64,000 nucleotides of DNA from positions 310,001 through 374,000 of the forward strand of contig NZ_JAJFAY010000004.1 of NCBI RefSeq assembly GCF_021083305.1, in the 5' to 3' direction. A program made the translations under genes and the position numbers. Below are positions 36,195-44,481 of the stretch, piece by piece (position 1 is the stretch's first letter; each line of letters opens with the position of its first letter). The stretch is from Haladaptatus sp. DYF46 (GTDB lineage Archaea > Halobacteriota > Halobacteria > Halobacteriales > Haladaptataceae). The notes below the pieces were generated by a model, which was not told where the DNA came from, did no database searches, and saw only the letters and a program-made list of their open reading frames with translations.

Positions 36195-36632
36195 ATGGGC
36201 GACACACCGACCGAGCGCTTCCGCGAGAACGCGACTGAAATCGCGTCGATTCTCGTCACGGGGTTCTGGCTTCTCGCTCTCTTTACCGGCCAGAGTTGGT
36301 GGCTTCCGGCCATGCTTCTCGGCTACATCGTCGTCATTCCGATAGTCGAGATGCTGTTCGGGGACGACGAGGACGTCGAAGGCTGGTGGGACGCCACGTG
36401 GGACGACGATTGGTGGGACTGGTCCAGCGGTAACGAACGTTCGAACGAACCCGCCGAAACCGTCGAACCGAACAATAGGGACGCCCTCGAAACCCTCAAA
36501 AACCGCTATGCGCGGGGGGAACTCACCGACGAACAGTTCGAGCGAAAGCTGGAACGACTCATGGAAAACGACACCGTGGAGGACGTCGAGGAACGATTGC
36601 GACGCAAGGAGCGGGACGTGGAGCGGAACTGA
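36195..36632 (+). CDS. SHOCT-domain membrane protein
   Basis: 145 residues. Two hydrophobic segments (about 15-32 ASILVTGFWLLALFTG and 37-54 LPAMLLGYIVVIPIVEM) are followed by a Trp/Asp-rich stretch (VEGWWDATWDDDWWDWSS) and a C-terminal SHOCT motif, LKNRYARGELTDEQFERKLE, then a charged helix. SHOCT domains are short oligomerisation modules placed at protein ends. The Trp-rich segment just beyond the membrane is unusual and may lie on the membrane surface. The TATA spacing supports this start. Confidence 0.8.
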   Translation: MGDTPTERFRENATEIASILVTGFWLLALFTGQSWWLPAMLLGYIVVIPIVEMLFGDDEDVEGWWDATWDDDWWDWSSGNERSNEPAETVEPNNRDALETLKNRYARGELTDEQFERKLERLMENDTVEDVEERLRRKERDVERN

Positions 36633-36675
36633 GCCACGATTGGGGGAGATAGTGGCGATCTCCTTTGGGCGAAGG

Positions 36676-36681
36676 TTTATA
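36676..36681 (+). promoter_or_regulatory. TATA box of the DUF4177-like gene
   Basis: TTTATA lies 26-31 nt before the ATG at 36707, which supports that start over the upstream in-frame ATG at 36665. Confidence 0.5.
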
Positions 36682-36706
36682 CGGAAAAACGGGACAATAC
36701 GGCTCC

Positions 36707-36910
36707 ATGGACGAATGGGAGTACAAAATCGTGGAGCTGTCGGACGGCGGGCTGTTCGGCGGGAGCGAGGAACCGACCGAGGCAGACCTCAACGAACTCG
36801 GGGAAGAGGGCTGGGAACTGGCATCGTCGCTAACCGGGTCCAACAAAACGCTCGGCGGTCGACCGAAGAGCGAGACGAGCGCGTTAGTGTTCAAGCGACC
36901 GAGGGAGTAA
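36707..36910 (+). CDS. DUF4177-like small protein
   Basis: 67 residues from ATG 36707. MDEWEYKIVEL, LNELGEEGWELASSL and ALVFKRPRE match the DUF4177 plan (WEYKVV...LN-LG-EGWEL...FKR), a ferredoxin-like small domain of unknown role. A central GGLFGGSEEPTEAD insertion is haloarchaeal in character. The gene ends 9 nt before the stop of the convergent MutS-like gene. Confidence 0.75.
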   Translation: MDEWEYKIVELSDGGLFGGSEEPTEADLNELGEEGWELASSLTGSNKTLGGRPKSETSALVFKRPRE

Positions 36911-36919
36911 TGCGGTGGC

Positions 36920-38644
36920 TCACTCCTCGTCCGTCCACGAATCCAGTGTCTGCTGAATCAGCGCTTCACCGACGGCGCGGCCGAGGACGTCGTATCCGGC
37001 GCGTTCCGCCCGGTCGTCCGAGGAGGCGATGAGGCGCGAGACGATGAACTCGGGCGTGGACTTGCCGACCGTCTGGAACCGCGGCTGGTAATCGACGAGG
37101 AGGTCCAACTCCTCGTTCAGCCCCTCGGCGAAGATGCCGTCCTTGCGCGCCCGTCCGGGGAGCGGGTTCAGGTCGTCCGCGAGGTGGGTCACGAACACGC
37201 CGAGCGCGCCCCTATCGACGGTCAGGCTGACGAGTCCGTGGAGGAGGTTCGCGGCGCTTCCCGGCTCGGTAATCGCCTCGAACTCGTCCACCAGCATGAG
37301 CGTCCGCCCGTCGTTCGTGAGCGGCGGGACGATACTTCGGAGCGTGGATTCGAGCACGCCCGCGTTGAAACTCGCGTGGCGGCGGTGGAAGACGATGGCG
37401 TCCGAAATCGACACCTGTGCGTAGGAGGCGGGAACGGGAAGCCCCATCTGTGCCAGCAGACCGACCTGACACAGCGTTTCGAGCAGGGTCGTCTTCCCGC
37501 CGCTGTTCGCGCCGGTCAGGACCGTCACTCGGTCGCCCTTCGGCGGGCCGGCGATTCCGTGGTCGCCGATGCCGTAGGTGATGGGTTGCACGTCTCCCGC
37601 GGTGGCGAGAAACAGGTTTCGCGCGCCGTCGACGGCGAAACCGGAGTCCACGAACTCCGGGCGCGTCATGTCGAACGCGTCGGCAAAGCGGGCGAGCGAC
37701 AGCGAAACCGCGAGGTCGCTCACGGCCGATACGGCGGCGTCGATGGCGTCGCGGGCGGTTTCGATGTCGGTTTCGAGCGCCGAAACGACCGTTTCCTCGC
37801 GCTCTTCGACGGCGCGCTTCGTTTCGGCGACGAGTTCGCGGAGCGACCCGCCGACGAAATCGGTGGCGTCGGTGGCCTCACCGACCGTCGCGTCGCGGAT
37901 TCGCTGCGGTTCGATATCGGTTTCGCGGGCGACGTACTCGACGTAGCTCTCGCGGAACTCGTCCGGCGTCCGCACGTCGCCGGATTGGACGGATTCGAGC
38001 ACGTCCAAGGCACCGCTTTCGAGGCGTTCGACCGCAGTCAGCGCGGCCCGGAAGCGGTCGAGTTCATCGTCCGCCCCCTCGGCAACCGTTCCGTCGTCGA
38101 GTTTTCCGAGGGCACCGGCGGCGACGGCGAGGTCGTCCGCGTCGATGGCGGCCACCGTGGCGAACGCGCCGTCGGTCACGCCGGTCTGCTGGAGGGAAAT
38201 CGCCGTCTCCACCGCGGTTCGCTCGCTGCCGTCGTACTCCTCGAAAGCATCGAGAACGGTCGTTCGCGTCCCGTCGTTCAGTTCGTCCCACGATTCGACG
38301 GCGGCCATGACGGAATCGAGTCGTTCGGTGGCCTCCTCCCGGGAGCGAACCGGGGTCAGAACCCGGATTCGGTCGCCGGCGTCGGGCGTAATGGCGTAAT
38401 CGCTCGCGAGGTCGAGCAACGATTTGTACACCGAGCGGGCGTCGCGGGTGGCGAGGACCGCCATTCCCTCGCCGCCGTTGGCCTGTCGAAGGATTCGCGT
38501 CGCTCGGCCGCGGGACAACCCCGCGGCCGTGAGTGCGCGAACGTCGGTCGATTCGATCGCTCGAATCGCTCGTTCGACGCCCAGTTCGGCTTCGAGCAGT
38601 TCGCTCGTCTTCGGCCCGACGCCCCAGTAATCCTCCAGCCTCAT
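36920..38644 (-). CDS. MutS-related ATPase with N-terminal helix-hairpin-helix (MutS5-like)
   Basis: 574 residues from ATG 38644. Residues 1-55 contain a HhH-like DNA-binding segment (YWGVGPKTSELLEAELGVER, LTAAGLSRGRATRILRQ). A helical middle region resembles the MutS lever/clamp. The C-terminal ABC-type ATPase has Walker A TGANSGGKTTLLE, signature-region FNAGVLESTL, Walker B TLMLVDEFEAITEPG and the FVTHLADDL switch. It lacks the mismatch-recognition domain I (no FxE motif), as in haloarchaeal MutS5 proteins, so a role in recombination or branched DNA is more likely than mismatch repair. Confidence 0.85.
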   Translation of the reverse strand: MRLEDYWGVGPKTSELLEAELGVERAIRAIESTDVRALTAAGLSRGRATRILRQANGGEGMAVLATRDARSVYKSLLDLASDYAITPDAGDRIRVLTPVRSREEATERLDSVMAAVESWDELNDGTRTTVLDAFEEYDGSERTAVETAISLQQTGVTDGAFATVAAIDADDLAVAAGALGKLDDGTVAEGADDELDRFRAALTAVERLESGALDVLESVQSGDVRTPDEFRESYVEYVARETDIEPQRIRDATVGEATDATDFVGGSLRELVAETKRAVEEREETVVSALETDIETARDAIDAAVSAVSDLAVSLSLARFADAFDMTRPEFVDSGFAVDGARNLFLATAGDVQPITYGIGDHGIAGPPKGDRVTVLTGANSGGKTTLLETLCQVGLLAQMGLPVPASYAQVSISDAIVFHRRHASFNAGVLESTLRSIVPPLTNDGRTLMLVDEFEAITEPGSAANLLHGLVSLTVDRGALGVFVTHLADDLNPLPGRARKDGIFAEGLNEELDLLVDYQPRFQTVGKSTPEFIVSRLIASSDDRAERAGYDVLGRAVGEALIQQTLDSWTDEE

Positions 38645-38725
38645 ACCTGACCGCTGACACGGACGGCTATTAATCATTCCCGTTCGACCGAAACATAGAG
38701 GAGGCCCTGGAGAGTTTATGTTCCC

Positions 38726-41500
38726 ATGCCCCTCCATGAAGAATACTCTGAAACGCCGCGTATCCTCCACGTCGGCGATACGAGTGGGGTTTCTCTTCCG
38801 GGGATGTCAGCGGAAGCGGCGAGCGTCGAGCGGGCGCTCGACGCCCTCGAAGCGACGGAGTGCATCGTCTGTGAGCACGGACTGCCCGAGTGTGATGCAC
38901 TCGCCGTACTGAGCGAGGTGCGCGAACGCGATTCGAGCCTTCCGTTCTTCGTCGTGACAGAGGACGATGAAACGATAGCAGAAGCGTTTGCGATGGACGT
39001 AACGGACTGTATCGGTCCCGAGGACCGGACGGTTCTGTCGCACAAAATCGAACGTGCCGTAACTGGCTATCGGAATGAACAGGCGCTCTCACGAGCCAAA
39101 GCGGTTCTCGAAGGGGTTCCGGACGCTATCGTGACGATCGACACGGAGGGAACGGTTCGGTACGCCAACGACGGGTTCGAGCGGGTACTCGGCTACGACT
39201 CGACGGGGATAGCGGGTGAACCGTTGAAGCGCGTGATTCCGGAGCGGTTGGAGTCGCTGTACGAAGCCGCATTGAGACGGTATTCCGAAACGGATGAGCG
39301 AAGCCTCGACTGGGAATATTTCGAGACGAGAGCGCGACACAGCGACGGCCACGAGGTTCCGGTGACGCTTTCGCTTCGGAACGCGACCGACGGCGGCGAG
39401 GAGTTGATAACGGGGATCATCCGCGACATCTCCGAGCGCAAGACGGTGGAGACGGAACTCGAAGCGTCACGCGAGCGCTATCGAAAGCTGGTGGCAGCGA
39501 GTCCGGAAGCCATCCTCGTCGCCGACGCGGAAACGGGGAAGCTGATCGATGCCAACGTCGCGGCCGAGGAACTCCTCGATCGGTCACGAAGCGAAATCCG
39601 CGGGATGTATCAGTGGGAGATACATCCGCGGGAGCGACAGACGTACTACCGACAACTCTTCGAGCGGCACGCGAAGGAAGGTGGAATATCACGGAGCACT
39701 GACGATCTCTCGGTCGTCCGGTCGGACGGGGAGGAGGTTCCGGTGGAAATCAGCACGAACCGAACGCGACTCGACGGCCGACTGGTTATTCACGGTATCT
39801 TCAAGGACGTCTCGGAGCGCAAGGCCCGCGATCGGACGCTCGCGTACCTTCGGTCCGCGACGCGCGAACTCATGACGGCAGAAACGAAGGCCGACATCTG
39901 CAAAATCGCGGTGGAGGCCGCCGGCGAGGAGTTGGACCTCCCCCTCTCCGGCATCTACCTCGCGAACGACGAGGAGGACGTACTGCGGCCGGTCGCGGTG
40001 ACGGAGACGACGGAGCGACTATTGGACGAACTGCCGCGTTTCGAGGCCGGGGAGGGCCTCACGTGGTCGGCGTTCGAATCGGGAGAGGCGACCACGTTCG
40101 ACGACGCGAAAGACGCGCGAACGACCTATGACCGGCCGGTTTCGGTCGAACAGGAGATGGTAATTCCGCTGGGCGACCATGGCATATTTCTGTTGGGATC
40201 GCTCTCGGCGGCCGAACTGGACGAGTACGTCAGGGATTTCGCCGAGATTTTGGCGACGAACGTCCGGTCCGCGCTCGACCGGGCGACACGCGAGGAAACC
40301 CTTTCCACCCAGCGGGCCGAGTTGGTGGAACTGAATCGTATCAACGAGGTCATCCGCGAGGTGGACCAAGCGCTGGTACAGGCGACGAGTCGGGAGGAAA
40401 TCGAAGAGACGGTCGTGAATCGGCTGGCGGCGGCAGGGCCGTACGAATTCGCGTGGGTCAGCGAAAGCGAAGTGAGCGCCGAAACCGTCCGCACGGTGGC
40501 GAACGCGGGCGACACCACCTATATGGAGGCGGTGGAAACGGCCGCGGACACGTGTAACTGCCCGGTCGAACAGGCACAGACATCGGGACGGGCGGTGGTC
40601 GTCGAGGATGTGAAAATCGATCCCGATTTCGAGGCGTGGGGAGAAGCGACGCTCGACGGCGGTGTACAGTCGATGGCCGCCATCCCGATTCGGTACGACG
40701 AAACCTGTTACGGCGTCCTCGCAGTCCACGCGAACAGGGGTGGCGCCTTCGATGACAGGGAACGGGACGTTCTCGTGGAACTCGGGGAGACGATGGGGAT
40801 GGCGATAGCCGCGATGGAGAGCAGGAAGGCGTTGGCTTCGGACTGCGTGGTCGAGGTGGAGATGGAGATATCGGACGCCGATCATTACTTCGTTCGCGTC
40901 CCACAGGAGTTGGGATGTACGTTCACCCTTCACGGGACGACGATGTCGCCGACCGGGGAGATCCACTGTTTCATCACCGCCACCGGCGTGCCGTCGGACG
41001 TCGTCCTCGAACGAACCGCGAAAGCGGACGGGATAACCGACACGCGGCTCATCCGCGAATCCGACCACGAGTGCGTCTTCGAAGTGACCTACGAGGGGCC
41101 GTCGTTCGTCAAGACGCTCGTGGATAGGGGAGGGGCCATCGGATACGTCGAAGCGAACGAGGAACGTGCGCGTGGCACCGTCGAACTCCCGGCCGACGCG
41201 AACATCAGGGGGGCGGTCGAGGCGGTGAAGAGCATCGCGCCGAAGGGACGGGTCGTCGCCCAACGCGAACGCGAGAAGCCGGAACCGACGGCGACGGAGT
41301 TCCGCATGCAACTGTCGGAGTCCTTGACCGACCGGCAACGGACGGCGATGGAGACGGCCTATCTCGCCGGGTTCTTCGAATGGCCTCGGGACAGCACGGG
41401 CGAGGAGGTGGCGGAGTTGCTTGACGTGTCGGCACCGACGTTCCATCAGCACCTCAGACACGCGGAGGCGAAACTGCTAAAGACGTTTTTTGACCGATAA
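38726..41500 (+). CDS. Multi-sensor Bat-type transcription regulator
   Basis: 924 residues. Order: receiver-like N-domain (about 10-110, RILHVGDTSG, LPFFVVTEDDET) in which the phosphoacceptor region reads CIVCEHGLPECDAL, so the Asp is not clear; PAS (about 120-238); PAS (about 245-370); GAF (about 378-515); GAF (about 545-690); bacterioopsin-activator N-domain (about 695-850); C-terminal HTH_10 (about 862-922, LTDRQRTAMETAYLAGFFEW). Neither PAS has the LOV cysteine motif. It integrates several signals and binds DNA directly, without a kinase. Cys-rich GAF residues (CNCPVEQ) may sense redox. Confidence 0.88.
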   Translation: MPLHEEYSETPRILHVGDTSGVSLPGMSAEAASVERALDALEATECIVCEHGLPECDALAVLSEVRERDSSLPFFVVTEDDETIAEAFAMDVTDCIGPEDRTVLSHKIERAVTGYRNEQALSRAKAVLEGVPDAIVTIDTEGTVRYANDGFERVLGYDSTGIAGEPLKRVIPERLESLYEAALRRYSETDERSLDWEYFETRARHSDGHEVPVTLSLRNATDGGEELITGIIRDISERKTVETELEASRERYRKLVAASPEAILVADAETGKLIDANVAAEELLDRSRSEIRGMYQWEIHPRERQTYYRQLFERHAKEGGISRSTDDLSVVRSDGEEVPVEISTNRTRLDGRLVIHGIFKDVSERKARDRTLAYLRSATRELMTAETKADICKIAVEAAGEELDLPLSGIYLANDEEDVLRPVAVTETTERLLDELPRFEAGEGLTWSAFESGEATTFDDAKDARTTYDRPVSVEQEMVIPLGDHGIFLLGSLSAAELDEYVRDFAEILATNVRSALDRATREETLSTQRAELVELNRINEVIREVDQALVQATSREEIEETVVNRLAAAGPYEFAWVSESEVSAETVRTVANAGDTTYMEAVETAADTCNCPVEQAQTSGRAVVVEDVKIDPDFEAWGEATLDGGVQSMAAIPIRYDETCYGVLAVHANRGGAFDDRERDVLVELGETMGMAIAAMESRKALASDCVVEVEMEISDADHYFVRVPQELGCTFTLHGTTMSPTGEIHCFITATGVPSDVVLERTAKADGITDTRLIRESDHECVFEVTYEGPSFVKTLVDRGGAIGYVEANEERARGTVELPADANIRGAVEAVKSIAPKGRVVAQREREKPEPTATEFRMQLSESLTDRQRTAMETAYLAGFFEWPRDSTGEEVAELLDVSAPTFHQHLRHAEAKLLKTFFDR

Positions 41501-41553
41501 GACGCCAGTTTTCGGCCGGAGAGGTTTTCATCCCCGCGTCGGATGGTCGGGGC

Positions 41554-42834
41554 ATGCGTCTCATTCAAATCCTCGTCCCGGACGACTGCCGGAACGAGGT
41601 TCTCGCCGTGCTCGACGACGAGCACATCGATTACGTTCTCACGCGGGAGGAGGGTAACGGAGATGACGCGGCGGTCGTCCAGTTTCCGGTCCCGACGCAG
41701 GCGGTGGACGCCGTCCTCACGGACCTGAGGGATGCGGGGTTGGACGAGGAGGGATACACCGTCGTCGGAAGTCTGGAAACGGCCCGAACGCCGAACATCG
41801 ACGAACTGGAGGACCGCTTCGTCAAAGGACGCGACGAGGACGACAGCATCGCGACGGAGGAGATTCGAACGAAGGCGCTCGGGATGAACCCGAGTCCGGT
41901 GACGTACTACGCCATGACCGTGCTGTCGGCCATCGTCGCCACCGCCGGGTTGTTACTCGATTCGCCCGCGCTCGTCGTCGGGTCGATGGTCATCGCACCG
42001 CAGGTGGGGTCGGCGATGACGACGAGCGTCGGACTCGTGTTGAACGACCGCGACATGATACGCGACGGCCTGTGGTCGCAGGTCCTCGGACTCGCCGTCG
42101 CCATCGTCAGCGCGACGATTTTCGGGTGGGCGCTCAAATCGGCACAGTTCATCCCGCCAGCCCTCAACGTGGCGACGGTGAACCAGATAAGTCAGCGTAC
42201 CTCGCCCGGATTCCTCTCGCTCGCGGTGGGTCTCTGCGCCGGAGGGGCGGGAGCGTTGGGCCTCGCAACCGCCCTGCCGGTGTCGCTCGTCGGCGTCATG
42301 ATCGCCGCGGCGCTCATTCCCGCGGCGGCCGCCGTTGGCGTCGGATTGGCGTGGGGTCCGCCGGTGCTCGCGTTCGGCGCGTTCGTCCTGTTGGTGGTGA
42401 ACGTCGTCTCCATCAACGCCGCCGGAAGCGGAGTCCTGTGGATTTTGGGCTACCGTCCGACGACGGAGACGAACCTCCGCAAGGCCGCGCCGACGCTCGT
42501 CGCCGTCGCCGTCCTCCTCGTTTCGTTCGCGGGTGCGGGGGCGCTGATGGCTCAGCAGGTTCACACGGAGAACACGGCGAACAGGGAGGTACAGACGCTC
42601 TTGGAGGGAAAGCAGTACAAGGAACTGGACCTCGTGAAGGTGAACGTCGAGTTCGACGACATGGGTTTGGTGGACAACACACAGCACGTAACGGTCCTCG
42701 TGACTCGCCCGTCGGGCAAGCGGTATGCAGGACTGGCGAAGGAGATAGCAAAGCGAATCTCCGTGAAACTGGGCGGCAGAACCGTGGTCGAACTGGAGTT
42801 CACGGAACGTCAGCAGTCGGCGGCGAGAACGTGA
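41554..42834 (+). CDS. TIGR00341/DUF389 family membrane protein
   Basis: 426 residues. A cytosolic ACT-like N-terminus (about 1-95, MRLIQILVPDDCRNEVLAVL) precedes the DUF389 membrane core with six or so spans (MTVLSAIVATAGLLLDSPALV, VVGSMVIAPQVGSAMTTSVG and LPVSLVGVMIAAALIPAAAA are the hallmark segments). A C-terminal cytosolic domain (about 335-420) follows. The function is uncharacterised and sometimes annotated as a hydrophobic permease. The last 35 nt overlap the convergent serine protease gene. It follows the Bat-type regulator by 53 nt on the same strand. Confidence 0.87.
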   Translation: MRLIQILVPDDCRNEVLAVLDDEHIDYVLTREEGNGDDAAVVQFPVPTQAVDAVLTDLRDAGLDEEGYTVVGSLETARTPNIDELEDRFVKGRDEDDSIATEEIRTKALGMNPSPVTYYAMTVLSAIVATAGLLLDSPALVVGSMVIAPQVGSAMTTSVGLVLNDRDMIRDGLWSQVLGLAVAIVSATIFGWALKSAQFIPPALNVATVNQISQRTSPGFLSLAVGLCAGGAGALGLATALPVSLVGVMIAAALIPAAAAVGVGLAWGPPVLAFGAFVLLVVNVVSINAAGSGVLWILGYRPTTETNLRKAAPTLVAVAVLLVSFAGAGALMAQQVHTENTANREVQTLLEGKQYKELDLVKVNVEFDDMGLVDNTQHVTVLVTRPSGKRYAGLAKEIAKRISVKLGGRTVVELEFTERQQSAART

Positions 42835-43945
42835 ACCCGTAGTCGGCCGTGATTCGATACGCGGCGGTCCCCCAGATGTAGTCCTCGACGGGCCACCACG
42901 TCCGCGCGTTGTTGATGCCGGCCACGAGGAGACCGTCCTCCGGATTTTCGAGGTCCGAGTGGTAACTGACGCTTCCGCTGTCGCCGTCGGTGAACGACGA
43001 CTGGGACCCCCACTTCAGTTGGCCGTGTTTGCAGACGGTGCCGTAGGCGCACGTCATTCCGTCGATGGCCTGAATCGCGCCGGACGTGTAGCCCGAGACG
43101 ACGGCGATTTTCTTCAGTTTCGACCCACGGGCTTTGAGATGAGCGAGGCCCCCGCGCGTAAACTGCCCCATGACGGTGGAGGGCGACTCGCCGTCGATGG
43201 AGTTCAACGGGACCGCATCGTTCACCGGGTCGATGCGAACGAAATCGTCGAGCGCGTAGCCGCGTCGCACCTCGCCGACCTTTCGCCACCCGTCGCGGCG
43301 TTTGACGAAGAACGGTTCGCCGCTGTGTCGTCCCCCGTCGTCGCCGTAGAGGTGGTTCGACGTGGTGAAAAACGGCGTCTCACCGTCGTACATGGCCGGG
43401 CAGAGCGTGGCGGACGCGTCCCTGCTACCGCATTCGATGCTTCCCGGAATGTGATTTCCGTCGAACGGACGCCCGTCCGAACCCTCGTTCCGCGTTTCGG
43501 CTTCCGACCGAACCCGGTTGACTTCGACGGCGACGTCGCCGACGCGCTCGGGAACGGTTCCCGTCGCTTCGTCGTCGGTCACGTCCACCGAGAGGGCGGC
43601 GTTTCGGCCGCCGAACTCCCCCGGAACGACGGCGCTCCCGACGACGCCGGGATGCGAGAGCACGTCGGAGCGTTCGTGTGCGTCGAACGCGGCACGGAGG
43701 TCCGCGAACCAGTCCGCCGGCACCGTCGTGGTCAGCGGTTCCGAGTCGGGACCGTGGCCGTACACGAGCGGTACTTCGTCCCCGCCGGCCGCCCGTACGT
43801 CGTCGGGGGTGAGCAGGGCGGCCATGGATCCCAACCCTGCACCCGCCAGCGTCGTGATGAACCGTCTCCTCCCCATCGTTTCGAGTCGTCTATCGGACAG
43901 AGAACGCGGTAGCCATCGCTGTCCGATGTCGTCGTGTCTCCCCAT
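42800..43945 (-). CDS. Tat-exported trypsin-like serine protease
   Basis: 381 residues from ATG 43945; an alternative ATG at 43876 begins right before the twin Arg. The Tat signal is GRRRFITTLAGAGLG. The chymotrypsin-like triad is visible: His in FFTTSNHLYGDDGG, Asp in DDFVRIDPVND, Ser in SSFTDGDSGSVSYHS (GDSG). The ending YGFTFSPPTADVP overlaps the DUF389 gene. It is secreted and probably hydrolyses proteins outside the cell, or processes a surface protein. A Cys pair (CAYGTVCK) may form a disulfide. Confidence 0.83.
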   Translation of the reverse strand: MGRHDDIGQRWLPRSLSDRRLETMGRRRFITTLAGAGLGSMAALLTPDDVRAAGGDEVPLVYGHGPDSEPLTTTVPADWFADLRAAFDAHERSDVLSHPGVVGSAVVPGEFGGRNAALSVDVTDDEATGTVPERVGDVAVEVNRVRSEAETRNEGSDGRPFDGNHIPGSIECGSRDASATLCPAMYDGETPFFTTSNHLYGDDGGRHSGEPFFVKRRDGWRKVGEVRRGYALDDFVRIDPVNDAVPLNSIDGESPSTVMGQFTRGGLAHLKARGSKLKKIAVVSGYTSGAIQAIDGMTCAYGTVCKHGQLKWGSQSSFTDGDSGSVSYHSDLENPEDGLLVAGINNARTWWPVEDYIWGTAAYRITADYGFTFSPPTADVP

Positions 43946-44044
43946 CGTGTCGTTTCCCCATTCCCGAGCCGGAGTACGACGGACGGGCACTTGAAAGTGA
44001 ACCGTCACGTTCGACGGGTGTCGGCTGAAATTATCGAGAGTGTT

Positions 44045-44058
44045 TTAGGCACGCCGAA
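44045..44058. promoter_or_regulatory. Imperfect iron box, distal
   Basis: TTAGGCACGCCGAA matches the TTAGGC-NN-GCCTAA dyad except for one base (G for T). It lies 36 nt upstream of the perfect box, at nearly the same offset as the two boxes before the substrate-binding protein at 60914 (37 nt). Confidence 0.5.
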
Positions 44059-44080
44059 AAATAGCAAAGTTTACGTGTGT

Positions 44081-44094
44081 TTAGGCTAGCCTAA
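44081..44094. promoter_or_regulatory. Iron box (DtxR/IdeR/SirR-type), proximal
   Basis: TTAGGCTAGCCTAA, a perfect 14-bp palindrome extending to 16 bp with flanking T/A. It resembles the known haloarchaeal Idr/SirR (DtxR-family) iron-repressor sites. It sits between a TATA-like TTTACG (44070-44075) and an ATG at 44098, so repressor binding would block initiation. Confidence 0.75.
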
Positions 44095-44097
44095 AAC

Positions 44098-44157
44098 ATG
44101 AGCGTGGTAGCAGGCGAGTCGATGTTCACGATGCGACGATGGACTCCTCGGCTGTAG
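44098..44157 (+). CDS. 19-codon micro-ORF directly behind an iron box
   Basis: MSVVAGESMFTMRRWTPRL, stop TAG at 44155. The ATG is 26 nt from the TATA-like element and 17 nt from the start of the iron box, the same geometry as the leaderless start of the iron-regulated binding-protein gene at 60914. It may be a real micro-peptide or a leader ORF for the permease transcript. No family is known. Coding support is positional only. Confidence 0.35.
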   Translation: MSVVAGESMFTMRRWTPRL

Positions 44158-44235
44158 CGCCGCTCTCATAATCGAAGCTCCGGTTCGGGCTCGCACGCCG
44201 GGCCGCGAACCAAGTCACGAATCGAGATACGAATC

Positions 44236-44331
44236 ATGAACCAGTGCGACGCGAGTGCGGTAGGCATCATCGCTCGCGTCGTCCCATATCACCGTCCGAT
44301 ACGACGGCTGGAATATGAAACCCAGCCATGA
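44236..44331 (+). CDS. 31-codon micro-ORF in the iron leader
   Basis: ATG at 44236 to TGA at 44329-44331. The product begins MNQCDASAVGIIARVVPYHR and ends in a basic/acidic mix. An 8-codon ORF overlaps its stop (ATGA at 44328). No Shine-Dalgarno is evident. It is listed because it falls in the presumed leader with the other iron-linked small ORFs; coding status is uncertain. Confidence 0.2.
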   Translation: MNQCDASAVGIIARVVPYHRPIRRLEYETQP

Positions 44332-44420
44332 ACAATGAAACAAACCCGGAATAGGGGGAGAACGGAAGAGACGGGGGTAAATCGCGGTAGCGGAGCGAGA
44401 ACCAAAGCTCTTATCGGATA

Positions 44421-44434
44421 TTAGGGGGACCTAA
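44421..44434. promoter_or_regulatory. Iron box before the FecCD permease
   Basis: TTAGGGGGACCTAA keeps both TTAGG/CCTAA arms. A TATA-like CTTATC at 44410-44415 lies just upstream, so it would mask a second, internal promoter 48 nt ahead of the permease ATG. Confidence 0.65.
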
Positions 44435-44471
44435 AAGCAAAGACGAGCAGCGAGGCAAACAGTGCTTCGCT

Positions 44472-44476
44472 GGAGG
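44472..44476 (+). promoter_or_regulatory. Shine-Dalgarno of the permease
   Basis: GGAGG five bases before ATG 44482. It fixes this start and shows that the message has a leader. Confidence 0.5.
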
Positions 44477-44481
44477 GAACG

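Larger units (their letters stand above)
44158..44481. other. 324-nt leader region before the iron permease
   Basis: It contains a second small ORF (44236-44331), a third iron box (44421-44434) and a Shine-Dalgarno GGAGG at 44472-44476. No larger gene is present. If transcription starts near 44098, this is the long 5' leader of the permease mRNA. Confidence 0.5.

Noticed and set aside
44328-44354. 8-codon ORF overlapping the 31-codon micro-ORF
   Set aside because: Too short to judge on its own; mentioned only as part of the leader observation.
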